The translations under genes and the position numbers were made by a program. Source: Streptomyces sp. Tu 3180 (lineage in GTDB: Bacteria > Actinomycetota > Actinomycetes > Streptomycetales > Streptomycetaceae). From it: 64,000 nt of DNA. Location of the stretch: the NCBI RefSeq assembly GCF_009852415.1, contig NZ_WOXS01000002.1, positions 3,760,001 to 3,824,000 of the forward strand. The letters are read 5' to 3'. Of the stretch, positions 1 through 6,664 are shown piece after piece. The notes beneath the pieces were generated by a model. The model saw only the letters and a list, made by a program, of their open reading frames with translations, was not told the origin of the DNA and did no database searches. Numbering within the stretch: the first letter of the stretch is position 1; each line of letters opens with the position of its first letter.

Positions 1-1
1 C

Positions 2-535
2 TGGCTGGAGACCGTCGACGGGGTGCACCGCTGCTCGTGCGGTGACGCCGCGTGCCCCGCGCCCGGCGCGCACCCGGCCGGGCCCGACTGGGCGACCCGG
101 GCGACCGGCAGCGCCACCGTCGCCCGCCGCATGTGGCAGCAGCACCCGGCCGCCTCGATCCTGCTGCCCACGGGCCGTACCTTCGACGCCGTCTCGGTCC
201 CCGAGACGGCCGGGTTCCTGGCGCTGGCCCGGATGCAGCGGATGGAGCTGCCGCTCGGCCCGGTGACCCTGACGCCGGCCCGGCGCATGGAGTTCTTCGT
301 GCTGCCGGGCGCGGCGGCGAAGGTGCCGCACCTGGTGCGGGGGCTGGGCTGGGCCCCGTCCTCGCTCGATCTGACGGTGCTGGGCGAGGGGACGTACGTC
401 GCCGCGCCGCCCACGCGGTTCGGTTCCCGGGGGGCCGTGCAGTGGGCCTGCCGGCCGACGCCGGCGAACCGGTGGCTGCCGGACGCGGAGGAGCTGATCC
501 CGCCGCTGGCCTACGCGTGCGGGCGGGACCGGTAG
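2..535 (+). CDS. Bifunctional DNA primase/polymerase-like protein (5' partial)
   Basis: The reading frame is open from base 2 to the TAG at 533-535, so the gene begins outside the window and only the last 177 codons are visible; the GTG at 23 is probably internal. The visible N-terminal part has a Cys-rich stretch (CSCGDAACPAPGAHP) of the kind found in prim-pol proteins of phages, plasmids and actinobacteria (usually CSCG..C..PGKHP), followed by a WATRATGS segment and a long region with few distinctive motifs ending near PLAYACGRDR. In Streptomyces, short stand-alone homologues of this domain are common and have no proven function. The assignment rests on the Cys motif and overall pattern, not on catalytic residues, which would lie upstream or are not obvious here. 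Confidence 0.6.
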   Translation, partial: WLETVDGVHRCSCGDAACPAPGAHPAGPDWATRATGSATVARRMWQQHPAASILLPTGRTFDAVSVPETAGFLALARMQRMELPLGPVTLTPARRMEFFVLPGAAAKVPHLVRGLGWAPSSLDLTVLGEGTYVAAPPTRFGSRGAVQWACRPTPANRWLPDAEELIPPLAYACGRDR

Positions 536-686
536 GGCGCCCGCGGGCACGCTGTACGGAGCGGCCCTGACCCTGCTGGGCCTGCGCCTCGCCGCCCCGC
601 GGACGGCCCGCCGTCTGCCGGAGATCCTCGCGGCGGTCAGCAGGGGGTGAGCGGGCTCCCGGGGGATCCGCCCGGGGCCCTGCGCG

Positions 687-1565
687 TCAGGGCCGGCCGA
701 GCGCCTCCAGGAACGGCTCGATCGCCGCCCGCCAGGCCTCCGGCTGGTCGTAGTGGACCAGGTGGCCCGCGTCGGCCACCTCCGCGTACTGGCCGTGGGG
801 CAGGACGCGCACCATCTCCTGCGCCTCCGCGCGCCCCAGTTCGCCGTCGAGGCCGCGGACCACCAGGGCGGGGCACCGCACCTGGGCCAGTTCCTCCCAG
901 TGGGCGTCGAACACCCAGGTCTCGCGGGAGCGGAGCATCTGCTCCGGGTCGAAGACCGGACGCCAGCCGTCCGGGGACTCGGCCATCACCTCGGCGTAGA
1001 ACGCGCCGCGCGCCGGGTTGGGCCGCTCCACCCACGGGTCGTCCTCGCCGAACCACTTGCGCACGTCGGCGAGCGTGGCGAACGGAACCGGCCAGGCCCT
1101 GAACCACTCGGCCCACTCGCGCTGCGAGGCGCCGCCGAGGGCGGAGGCCCGCATGTCGCAGATGACCAGCCCGCGGACCAGGTCGGGGCGCTTGGCGGCC
1201 AGCTGCCACGCGGTCAGCGCGCCCATGGCGTGGCCGATGAGGACGGACGGGCCGAGCCCGAGCTGTTCGAGGGCGGCCTCGGCGTCGGCGACGTAGGCGT
1301 CGCGGGTGAAGGCGGCCTGCGGGGGCTTGTCGCTGCGGCCGTGGCCGCGCTGGTCGAGGGCGACGGCGCGGTGGCGTTCGGAGAGCCAGCGGGCGGTGGA
1401 CGCCCAGTGCGAGGCGCGGCCCATCAGGCCGTGCAGTAACAGCACGCCCGGGGCGCCCTGCGCGGCGCCCTCCGCCGGGTCGGCCCCGGTCTTGGGCGGG
1501 TCGCCGAACTCCCAGGCGGCGAGTCGTACGCCGTCCGCCCCGGTCACGTCGATGCGTCGCGCCAT
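687..1565 (-). CDS. Alpha/beta-hydrolase fold protein with Ala at the nucleophile position
   Basis: A 292-residue alpha/beta-hydrolase fold protein. Visible features are the oxyanion-loop motif LLLHGLMG near residue 45, DQRGHGRSDKP near 75, the nucleophile elbow VLIGHAMGA near 115, a late acid (VVRGLDGE) and the catalytic-type His in ADAGHLVHYDQP. In the family the elbow is G-x-S-x-G. Here it reads G-H-A-M-G, with a GCC codon clearly readable at the Ser position, so the serine nucleophile is absent while the acid and His remain. The protein may be a non-hydrolytic member, a cofactor-free oxygenase or lyase-type enzyme, or a degenerate paralogue. The ATG start is followed directly by a typical N-terminal beta strand. 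A 16-bp palindrome lies in the promoter about 85 bp upstream, and no operon partner is evident. Confidence 0.85.
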   Translation of the reverse strand: MARRIDVTGADGVRLAAWEFGDPPKTGADPAEGAAQGAPGVLLLHGLMGRASHWASTARWLSERHRAVALDQRGHGRSDKPPQAAFTRDAYVADAEAALEQLGLGPSVLIGHAMGALTAWQLAAKRPDLVRGLVICDMRASALGGASQREWAEWFRAWPVPFATLADVRKWFGEDDPWVERPNPARGAFYAEVMAESPDGWRPVFDPEQMLRSRETWVFDAHWEELAQVRCPALVVRGLDGELGRAEAQEMVRVLPHGQYAEVADAGHLVHYDQPEAWRAAIEPFLEALGRP

Positions 1566-1640
1566 GGTCGTGGCACCCCCAAGCTCCCTGACTGCCCGCT
1601 GCCTGCCGTGCTCGTCCTGCCCGCTGCCGCGGTCGCCCGC

Positions 1641-1669
1641 AGATTATCGAATGCGCATTCGAGAATGCC
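1641..1669 (-). promoter_or_regulatory. Promoter with palindromic operator upstream of the hydrolase
   Basis: On the minus strand TAATCT (1641-1646) could serve as a -10 and GCATTC (1664-1669) as a weak -35, 17 nt apart. The spacer contains a perfect 16-bp palindrome, TCGAATGCGCATTCGA, at 1647-1662. A palindrome centred between -10 and -35 is the classic layout of a repressor operator. No adjacent regulator gene is obvious, so the binding protein is unknown. The rest of the 1566-2057 gap holds only the hairpin at 1828-1857. Confidence 0.45.
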
Positions 1670-1827
1670 GTCCTGGCCGGAAACACCCCTCGTTCGAGTG
1701 ACATCTCTCGGGGATTGATCGCCGCGACCGCGGGGAGATCTTCAACGGGAGGCGGACCGCTCGGGGAAACCGGTCCGAGGGGAATGACCCTGAGAGCTCG
1801 GGGCTCCGGGTCAGCACAGGGGAGGAC

Positions 1828-1857
1828 GGGCCCCGGCGCCCTAGGGCGCCGGGGCTC
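1828..1857 (-). terminator. GC-rich palindrome, likely terminator after dmdR1
   Basis: CCCCGGCGCC/GGCGCCGGGG arms form a perfect 24-nt palindrome at 1831-1854, extended by a further pair or two. It lies about 200 bp beyond the dmdR1 stop in the direction of transcription. There is no U-tract, as is usual for Streptomyces terminators. Confidence 0.5.
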
Positions 1858-2057
1858 CTCACGTGGTCACGGCACATCGTCCCGCCCTTCCCCGGCCGGG
1901 CGGCACCGCTGCCGGGCCCGGCCAAGAACCCCTCAGGTCATATGCCTCACGCGACAGCCTCGCACGCGGATCCGGCGGGCGCTGGAATTCGACGTACTGG
2001 ATCACGGATTCGACGCGATCACATCGGCGCGGGCGCGCACGCAGCGCCCGGAACCGG

Positions 2058-2750
2058 TCAGGGCTTGGCGACGAACACGTGGGAGGCGACGTCCGACTCC
2101 AGCTCGGCCGCCTCACCGCTGCTGCCGACCAGCACCCCGCCCGCCGACTCCGTCACGCTCACCACCGAACCGGGCTGCACACCCGCCCGGCGCAGCGTGT
2201 ACATCAGCTGCGCGTCCGTCTGGATCGGCTCGCCGATCCGGCGCACCACGACCGTCTTGCCCTCCGGGCCCGGGTCGAGGTCGGCCAGCGAGACCATGCC
2301 CTCGTGCAGGAACGGGTCGGCGCCGTCCTTCTCGCCGAGCTCCTCCAGCCCCGGGATCGGGTTGCCGTACGGCGACTCCGTCGGGTGCCGCAGCAGCTCC
2401 AGCACGCGGCGCTCCACGGCCTCGCTCATCACGTGCTCCCAGCGGCAGGCCTCGGCGTGCACCTGCTCCCACTCCAGACCGATCACGTCGACGAGCAGAC
2501 ACTCGGCGAGGCGGTGCTTGCGCATCACGCGCGTGGCCAGCCGGCGGCCCTCGTCCGTGAGCTCCAGGTGGCGGTCGCTGGCGACGGACACCAGGCCGTC
2601 GCGCTCCATCCGGGCCACCGTCTGACTGACCGTCGGACCGCTCTGGTCGAGCCGTTCGGCGATCCGGGCGCGCATGGGGACCACACCTTCCTCCTCCAGC
2701 TCGAGGATGGTGCGGAGATACATCTCCGTGGTGTCGATCAGTCCGGACAT
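2058..2750 (-). CDS. dmdR1: DtxR-family iron-dependent repressor DmdR
   Basis: A 230-residue divalent-metal-dependent repressor of the DtxR/IdeR family. It has the N-terminal winged helix-turn-helix (MSGLIDTTEMYLRTILELEE onward, recognition helix around QSGPTVSQTVARMERDGL), the dimerisation and metal-binding domain (residues about 65-140; metal-ligand type residues in EACRWEHVMSE and LLRHPTESPYGNPIPG) and a C-terminal SH3-like domain ending ASHVFVAKP. The ATG at 2748-2750 was chosen because the protein then aligns with the full family length and GAGGGG lies 5-6 nt upstream; the frame extends much further upstream without family similarity. In Streptomyces this repressor, loaded with Fe2+, binds iron boxes in front of siderophore genes. 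No iron box was seen in its own upstream region. Gene order suggests dmdR1 rather than dmdR2. The opposite strand carries long open frames; see findings. Confidence 0.93.
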   Translation of the reverse strand: MSGLIDTTEMYLRTILELEEEGVVPMRARIAERLDQSGPTVSQTVARMERDGLVSVASDRHLELTDEGRRLATRVMRKHRLAECLLVDVIGLEWEQVHAEACRWEHVMSEAVERRVLELLRHPTESPYGNPIPGLEELGEKDGADPFLHEGMVSLADLDPGPEGKTVVVRRIGEPIQTDAQLMYTLRRAGVQPGSVVSVTESAGGVLVGSSGEAAELESDVASHVFVAKP

Positions 2751-3014
2751 ACGTGCCCCTCGATGAGATCTGCGGTTGACTCTGCCGGAGGCTGGACTGC
2801 TCACCGGCACGTGCGCTGGCCCAGGACTCAATTCTGACGCATGGGACCGACAAGCGTGCCGCGCCGTCGGAACAAGGGCCTTCGCGGGGTGCGCGGCCCC
2901 CGCGGACGGTCCCGCCGGGCGGTTCCGGGACCGGTCCCGCCCGTCCCCGCGGCCCGGGGGTCCCCGCCGTCCCGGGCGTCCCGGACCGGGGGCGCCGCAC
3001 CCCCGGCCGCCGTA

Positions 3015-3046
3015 TTGACACGGCACTGGTCCAGACCGCACGGTGA
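3015..3046 (+). promoter_or_regulatory. nagS promoter with DasR-type (dre) operator
   Basis: TTGACA at 3015-3020 is a consensus -35 box. Starting 5 nt later, ACTGGTCCAGACCGCA (3025-3040) matches the DasR responsive element core (A-C/A-TGGTCTAGACCA-type) in all but a few positions and is a near-perfect inverted repeat around TGGTCCAGACC. The -10 would fall near 3038-3046 and is weak. An operator in the spacer implies repression by the GlcN-6-P-sensing GntR regulator DasR. Confidence 0.75.
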
Positions 3047-3076
3047 TCCGCAGCAGAGCCACCGAAGGGATGCCGT

Positions 3077-3832
3077 ATGAGCGACCGCACGCCTGCCGGT
3101 CAGTTCCTCGACGCCGCGATCGACCTGCTGCAGCGCGTCCGCGACGAGGAGGCCGACTCCATCGCGGCCGCGGGCACGCTGCTCGCCGACACGGTCGCGG
3201 ACGGCGGCCGGCTCTTCGCCTTCGGCGCCGGTCACTCCTCCCTCGCCGCGCAGGACCTCGTCTACCGCGCGGGCGGCCTGGCCCTGATGAACCTGCTCGT
3301 CGTCCCGGGCGTCGTCGGCGTCGACGTGCGGCCGGCCACGCTGGGCTCCGCCCTGGAACGGGTCGACGGGCTCGCGAGCGCCGTGCTGGACTCCTCCCCC
3401 GTCCGCCGGGGCGACGCACTGGTGATCGTCTCCCTGTCCGGCCGCAACGCCCTCCCCGTGGAGATGGCCGTGCACGCCCGCGCCCTGGGCGTGCGCGTCA
3501 TCGGCGTGACCTCGGTGGCGTACGCGTCCCGGACCACGTCCCGGCACGCCTCCGGGACGTACCTGAAGGACCACTGCGACCTCGTCCTGGACTCCAAGAT
3601 CGCGGTCGGCGACGCGGAGCTCACCCTCGACAACGTCCCGGCCCCCTTCGCCCCCGCGTCCACGGTCGTCACCACGGCCCTCCTCCAGGCCGTCATGGCC
3701 ACCGCCGCCGCCACCCTGGCCGACCGGGGCATCGAGCCCCCGCTCCTGCGCTCCGGCAACGTGGACGGCGGCCACGAGTGGAACGGCCGCATCCTGGAGC
3801 AGTACGGGGACCGGATCTTCTACGGGCACTGA
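3077..3832 (+). CDS. nagS: SIS-domain phosphosugar enzyme, NagS-like
   Basis: A 251-residue single SIS (sugar isomerase) domain protein of the UPF0309 type. The phosphosugar-binding loop motifs are visible: FAFGAGHSSLAAQDL near 53-67 and VIVSLSGRNALPVEMA near 115-130, followed by the basic VTSVAYASRTTSRHASG segment that would contact the sugar phosphate. In S. coelicolor the orthologue (SCO4393, from memory) was reported as an N-acetylglucosamine-6-phosphate dehydratase whose product links aminosugar metabolism to toxicity and development. The DasR-type operator directly upstream supports a role in GlcNAc metabolism here. The ATG start follows GAAGGGATG at a suitable distance. The gene is monocistronic and convergent with the PAS/GAF gene 62 bp downstream. 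Confidence 0.87.
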   Translation: MSDRTPAGQFLDAAIDLLQRVRDEEADSIAAAGTLLADTVADGGRLFAFGAGHSSLAAQDLVYRAGGLALMNLLVVPGVVGVDVRPATLGSALERVDGLASAVLDSSPVRRGDALVIVSLSGRNALPVEMAVHARALGVRVIGVTSVAYASRTTSRHASGTYLKDHCDLVLDSKIAVGDAELTLDNVPAPFAPASTVVTTALLQAVMATAAATLADRGIEPPLLRSGNVDGGHEWNGRILEQYGDRIFYGH

Positions 3833-3894
3833 GCGGCACCGGGGGAGCGGCCCTCACCGGCGCCGGGGGGACACACCGCGGCCGGCGGGGGCGG

Positions 3895-5376
3895 TCACGG
3901 CCCGTCCGCGTGCGCCCCGGCCTTCCCGGCCAGCTCCGCCAGGTCCAGCGCCGTGGCGATGCGCACCGCCACGTCCTCGGCGTACATCGCGTCGGAGCGT
4001 TCGAACGCGTTGCGGCCCGCGTCGCGCAGAAACGTCACGGCGCCGAGGGTGCGGCCCCGGCTGCGCAGCACCGTGCACAAGGCGTGCACCGCCTCCGCCG
4101 GCCACTGCCGGGCCAGCGCCCACGCCCGCGCCTCCTCGGCGGACACGGACCCCGCACCGACCCGCACCGTTCCGGCCCGCACCACGCACTGCACCGCCGG
4201 GTGCCCCTCGCCGTACCGCACCGGCAGACCCGTCCGGCCGGCGAGCCTGCTCGGCCCCGGGGCCCCGGACGGCGTGGCCGCGACCCGCACCAGCCGCACC
4301 GGCTCGGCGGCCTCCCCGCCGTCCGCCGCACCGTCGGCGACCCGGTCGACCAGCGCGTGGTCGGCGAACCCCGCCAGCGCGAAGTCCAGGTGGACCGTCA
4401 CCGCCTCCGCCGGGTCCTCGCACTCCGCGGCCGCCCGCGCCGCCCGGTGCAGCTGCTGCGCGCGGAACCGCAGCAGCGACGCCTCCTGCGCCCCCTGCCG
4501 GGACTCGGTCACGTCCTGGAACATCCAGCCGACACCGAGCGGGACCGGCTCCTCCGCAAGCGGTGACGACAACCGCACGAACCCGCTGCGCCAGCACCGC
4601 CGCCGCTCGCCCTCGGGCGTCCGCACGCTCACCCACACGTCCGCGGGCGCGGGCGGCGCACCCTCCGCCAGCACATGGGTGAGCGCGCTCTCCAGCTCCT
4701 CCACCCCCTGGGACAGCAACTCGCCGAGCGGCCGCCCCAGCACGGACGTCCGCCCCGCGCCCAGCGCCCGCGCCGCGTGCGCGTTCACCACCGCGGGCCG
4801 CAGATCGGCGTCGACCAGGACGACACCCCAGCTCGCGTCCTCCAGCAGCGCCTCGCTCAGCGCGATGGAACGCTCCAGGTCGATCTGCGCGTGCACCTCG
4901 CTGAACGCGCAGTACACCCCCGCCGGCCTCCCGTCCGGCCCGCGCACCGCCGCGGACTGCGTCCGCACCAGCACCCGGCCGCCGTCCTTCGTCAGCAGCG
5001 CGAACTCGTGCACCTGCCGGCCCGGCGCGTCCATGGCCGACATCAGCCGCGCCTCGACCTCCTCGGCGTCCGCGCTGCGCACGGCCCATCCGGCGAACCC
5101 GCGCCGGCCCACCGCCTCGGCCGCGGTCCACCCGAGGATCCGCTCCGCCTCACGGTTCCAGTGCGTCACCGTCCCGTCCGCGTCGAAGGCGCACAGGGCG
5201 GCGTCCATACCGTCCAGCAACGCGGCGAGCAGATCGGACCCGCCCGCGCCCTCCCGCCCGGGCTCGGGCTCGTCCGGCCCCAGCTCGTCGGTGGTCCCAC
5301 TACGCCGGGAAGCACTCACCTGGACCCCCTGCAGGCTGCGTCCGCACGCACGGCACGCCGGTTCGCTCACTTGCAA
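3895..5376 (-). CDS. PAS-PAS-GAF sensor protein without output domain
   Basis: A 493-residue soluble protein with an N-terminal CRACGR motif, a first PAS domain (about 55-175, with FDADGTVTHWNREAERILGW), a second PAS domain (about 175-310, with VLVDADLRPAVVNAHAARAL and the PAC-like VGWMFQDVTESR) and a C-terminal GAF-like domain (about 320-480, with GRTLGAVTFLRDAGRNAFER). No histidine kinase, PP2C phosphatase, GGDEF/EAL or DNA-binding domain follows; the protein stops just after the GAF domain (DLAELAGKAGAHADGP). Related Streptomyces proteins often carry a SpoIIE-type phosphatase after such a sensor tandem, so this may be a partner or decoy sensor. It is convergent with nagS, and no operon partner is visible. 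The start is the first ATG in frame; a GTG two codons later is an alternative. Confidence 0.75.
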   Translation of the reverse strand: MQVSEPACRACGRSLQGVQVSASRRSGTTDELGPDEPEPGREGAGGSDLLAALLDGMDAALCAFDADGTVTHWNREAERILGWTAAEAVGRRGFAGWAVRSADAEEVEARLMSAMDAPGRQVHEFALLTKDGGRVLVRTQSAAVRGPDGRPAGVYCAFSEVHAQIDLERSIALSEALLEDASWGVVLVDADLRPAVVNAHAARALGAGRTSVLGRPLGELLSQGVEELESALTHVLAEGAPPAPADVWVSVRTPEGERRRCWRSGFVRLSSPLAEEPVPLGVGWMFQDVTESRQGAQEASLLRFRAQQLHRAARAAAECEDPAEAVTVHLDFALAGFADHALVDRVADGAADGGEAAEPVRLVRVAATPSGAPGPSRLAGRTGLPVRYGEGHPAVQCVVRAGTVRVGAGSVSAEEARAWALARQWPAEAVHALCTVLRSRGRTLGAVTFLRDAGRNAFERSDAMYAEDVAVRIATALDLAELAGKAGAHADGP

Positions 5377-5460
5377 TCATTCAACTTGAACGTGACCCAG
5401 CGCACATCCGGTTCCCGCAAGATTGAGGGAATCGTTGTACGCCCGCCCCGAACCCCCCGG

Positions 5461-5913
5461 TCACCCGGGGAAGGACGCCAGCCGCAGGTCGACCCACTCG
5501 TCGCTCCCGCCGTCCAGGACGTACCGCTCCCACTCGGCGAACCCGCGCGCCCGCGCGAACCGCAGCCCCTCCGCGTTGGCCGCCAGCACCACCGTCCCGA
5601 CCGCGCCGGCCCCGAGCCCGCGCGCGTGCGCCAGCCCCCTCCCGTAGAGCGCCGTGCCGATCCCCCGCCCGCGGAACGCGGGCAGCACCCGGGCGATCAC
5701 CGTCGCGACCCGCTCCTCCCCCTCCGGCGGGCGCACGGTGGAGCAGCCGACGATCTCCCCACCGAGGTAGGCGTTCTCCAGCCGGTACCGCTCACCGCGC
5801 TCGCGCACCTCGTCGAGCGACACCGCGGCGGGCGGCACGATCACGTTGTGCACGTACCGCCACTGCTCCAGCATGGCCTCGCCGTCCACGGCCCCGACCC
5901 GAAGAGCGGCCAC
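5461..5913 (-). CDS. GNAT family N-acetyltransferase
   Basis: A 150-residue GNAT-fold protein. The acetyl-CoA pyrophosphate-binding loop of motif A is clear: VIARVLPAFRGRGIGTALYGRG (R/Q-x-x-G-x-G/A as RGRGIGTAL, about residues 85-93). A typical motif B follows (AVGTVVLAANAEGLRFARARGFAEWERYVLDG), ending in the LRLASFPG tail. The acyl acceptor cannot be inferred. It begins 3 nt after the stop of the upstream Rid gene, so the two are probably co-transcribed and translationally coupled, with the Rid gene first. That pairing suggests a shared role in small-molecule amine/imine metabolism, but this is inference. Confidence 0.85.
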   Translation of the reverse strand: MAALRVGAVDGEAMLEQWRYVHNVIVPPAAVSLDEVRERGERYRLENAYLGGEIVGCSTVRPPEGEERVATVIARVLPAFRGRGIGTALYGRGLAHARGLGAGAVGTVVLAANAEGLRFARARGFAEWERYVLDGGSDEWVDLRLASFPG

Positions 5914-5916
5914 CGC

Positions 5917-6342
5917 TCAGCCCTCCGTCCGCCGGCCGGGGGCCCCGGCCCCGCTGCCCCGCCGCGCGTCCACCTCGATCTCGATCCTCATACGGGGATC
6001 CGACAGACCGCACTCCGGCATCGTCGCGGCCGGGCGCACCTCGCCGAAGCACCGCCTCAGCACCGGCCGGCACGGCTCGAAGTCCTCCCGCGCGGGCAGC
6101 AGGTACCGCACCCGCACGACGTCGGCGAAGGTGCGTCCCGCCCCCTCCAGCGCCGCCCCGATGTTCCGCAGGCACCGCTCGGCCTGCTCCACCACGTCGT
6201 CGGAGATCGTCATCGTCGCGTAGTCGAACCCGGTCGTCCCCGACACGCACACCCGGTCACCGTCGACGACGGCCCGCGCGTACCCGATCCGCTCCTCGAA
6301 CTCCGACCCGCTGAGAATCGCCTGCCGCCGTGTCTCGCCCAT
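5917..6342 (-). CDS. RidA/YjgF family protein
   Basis: A 141-residue Rid-family protein. Family landmarks are GYARAVVDGDRVCVSGTTGFD near residues 20-38, VVEQAERCLRNIGAALEGAGRTFADVVRVRYLL in the middle, and RPAATMPECGLSDPRMRIEIEVDA towards the end, where the family usually has a conserved Arg before a cluster of small residues. RidA proper hydrolyses reactive 2-aminoacrylate; several actinobacterial Rid subfamilies lack that activity, and here the C-terminal signature differs from archetypal RidA (Leu-Ser-Asp-Pro instead of a Cys-rich segment), so the substrate is open. It is first gene of a two-gene unit with the GNAT gene. A divergent promoter for a short transcript lies about 60 bp upstream. 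Confidence 0.85.
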   Translation of the reverse strand: MGETRRQAILSGSEFEERIGYARAVVDGDRVCVSGTTGFDYATMTISDDVVEQAERCLRNIGAALEGAGRTFADVVRVRYLLPAREDFEPCRPVLRRCFGEVRPAATMPECGLSDPRMRIEIEVDARRGSGAGAPGRRTEG

Positions 6343-6399
6343 GACCTGGACGTTAAGTGATCGACATCGAGGGGATCAGCCGGATCGCGAAAAAAGCGG

Positions 6400-6429
6400 T
6401 TGATTCGTGGGCCGGGCACTTCCTAGAGT
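6400..6429 (+). promoter_or_regulatory. Promoter for a short plus-strand transcript
   Basis: TTGATT (6400-6405) and TAGAGT (6424-6429) are separated by 18 nt, a good housekeeping-type promoter. It points away from the Rid gene towards a region without a long plus-strand gene, ending in the symmetrical hairpin at 6582-6644. Confidence 0.5.
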
Positions 6430-6462
6430 TCCAGGTACACGAGAAGGGAGGTGGTTCGGCAG

Positions 6463-6501
6463 ATGTGTGAATACCGGACGCGTGAGGTGGCTGCGGGCTA
6501 G
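6463..6501 (+). CDS. Possible 12-codon leader or micro-ORF
   Basis: ATG at 6463 is preceded by a very strong Shine-Dalgarno (GAAGGGAGGTGG at 6443-6454) and opens a 12-codon frame encoding MCEYRTREVAAG, then TAG. It sits about 27 nt after the end of a good promoter and before a strong hairpin at 6582-6644, so a transcript of about 200 nt carrying only this frame is predicted. The RBS is better than that of most annotated genes here. Nothing is known to me about the peptide; it could also mark a small RNA. Confidence 0.35.
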   Translation: MCEYRTREVAAG

Positions 6502-6581
6502 CGGCCCGTCACCACATTCCGTGCGGTGCCGGACCAGCGCGTGAGAGAAGCGCGCAGCCGGCCCAATCCCGAGCAGTCACC

Positions 6582-6644
6582 CGACCCGCGAGTCGCCGGT
6601 ACGTCCGGCCGGCTCCTCCACGGAGGAACCCGACTCGCGGGTCG
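6582..6644. terminator. Nested bidirectional hairpin between citrate synthase and the short transcript
   Basis: CGACCCGCGAGTCG (6582-6595) and CGACTCGCGGGTCG (6631-6644) are perfect 14-nt inverted repeats. The loop contains a second hairpin, TCCTCC/GGAGGA (6614-6619 and 6622-6627). It starts about 20 bp past the citrate synthase stop on the minus strand and would also stop the plus-strand transcript from 6436. Confidence 0.7.
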
Positions 6645-6664
6645 TCTGCGTTCCGGGCCCGGGG

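Noticed and set aside
2751..3014. Iron box upstream of dmdR1
   Set aside because: No 19-bp TTAGGTTAGGCTCACCTAA-like sequence was found in the region.
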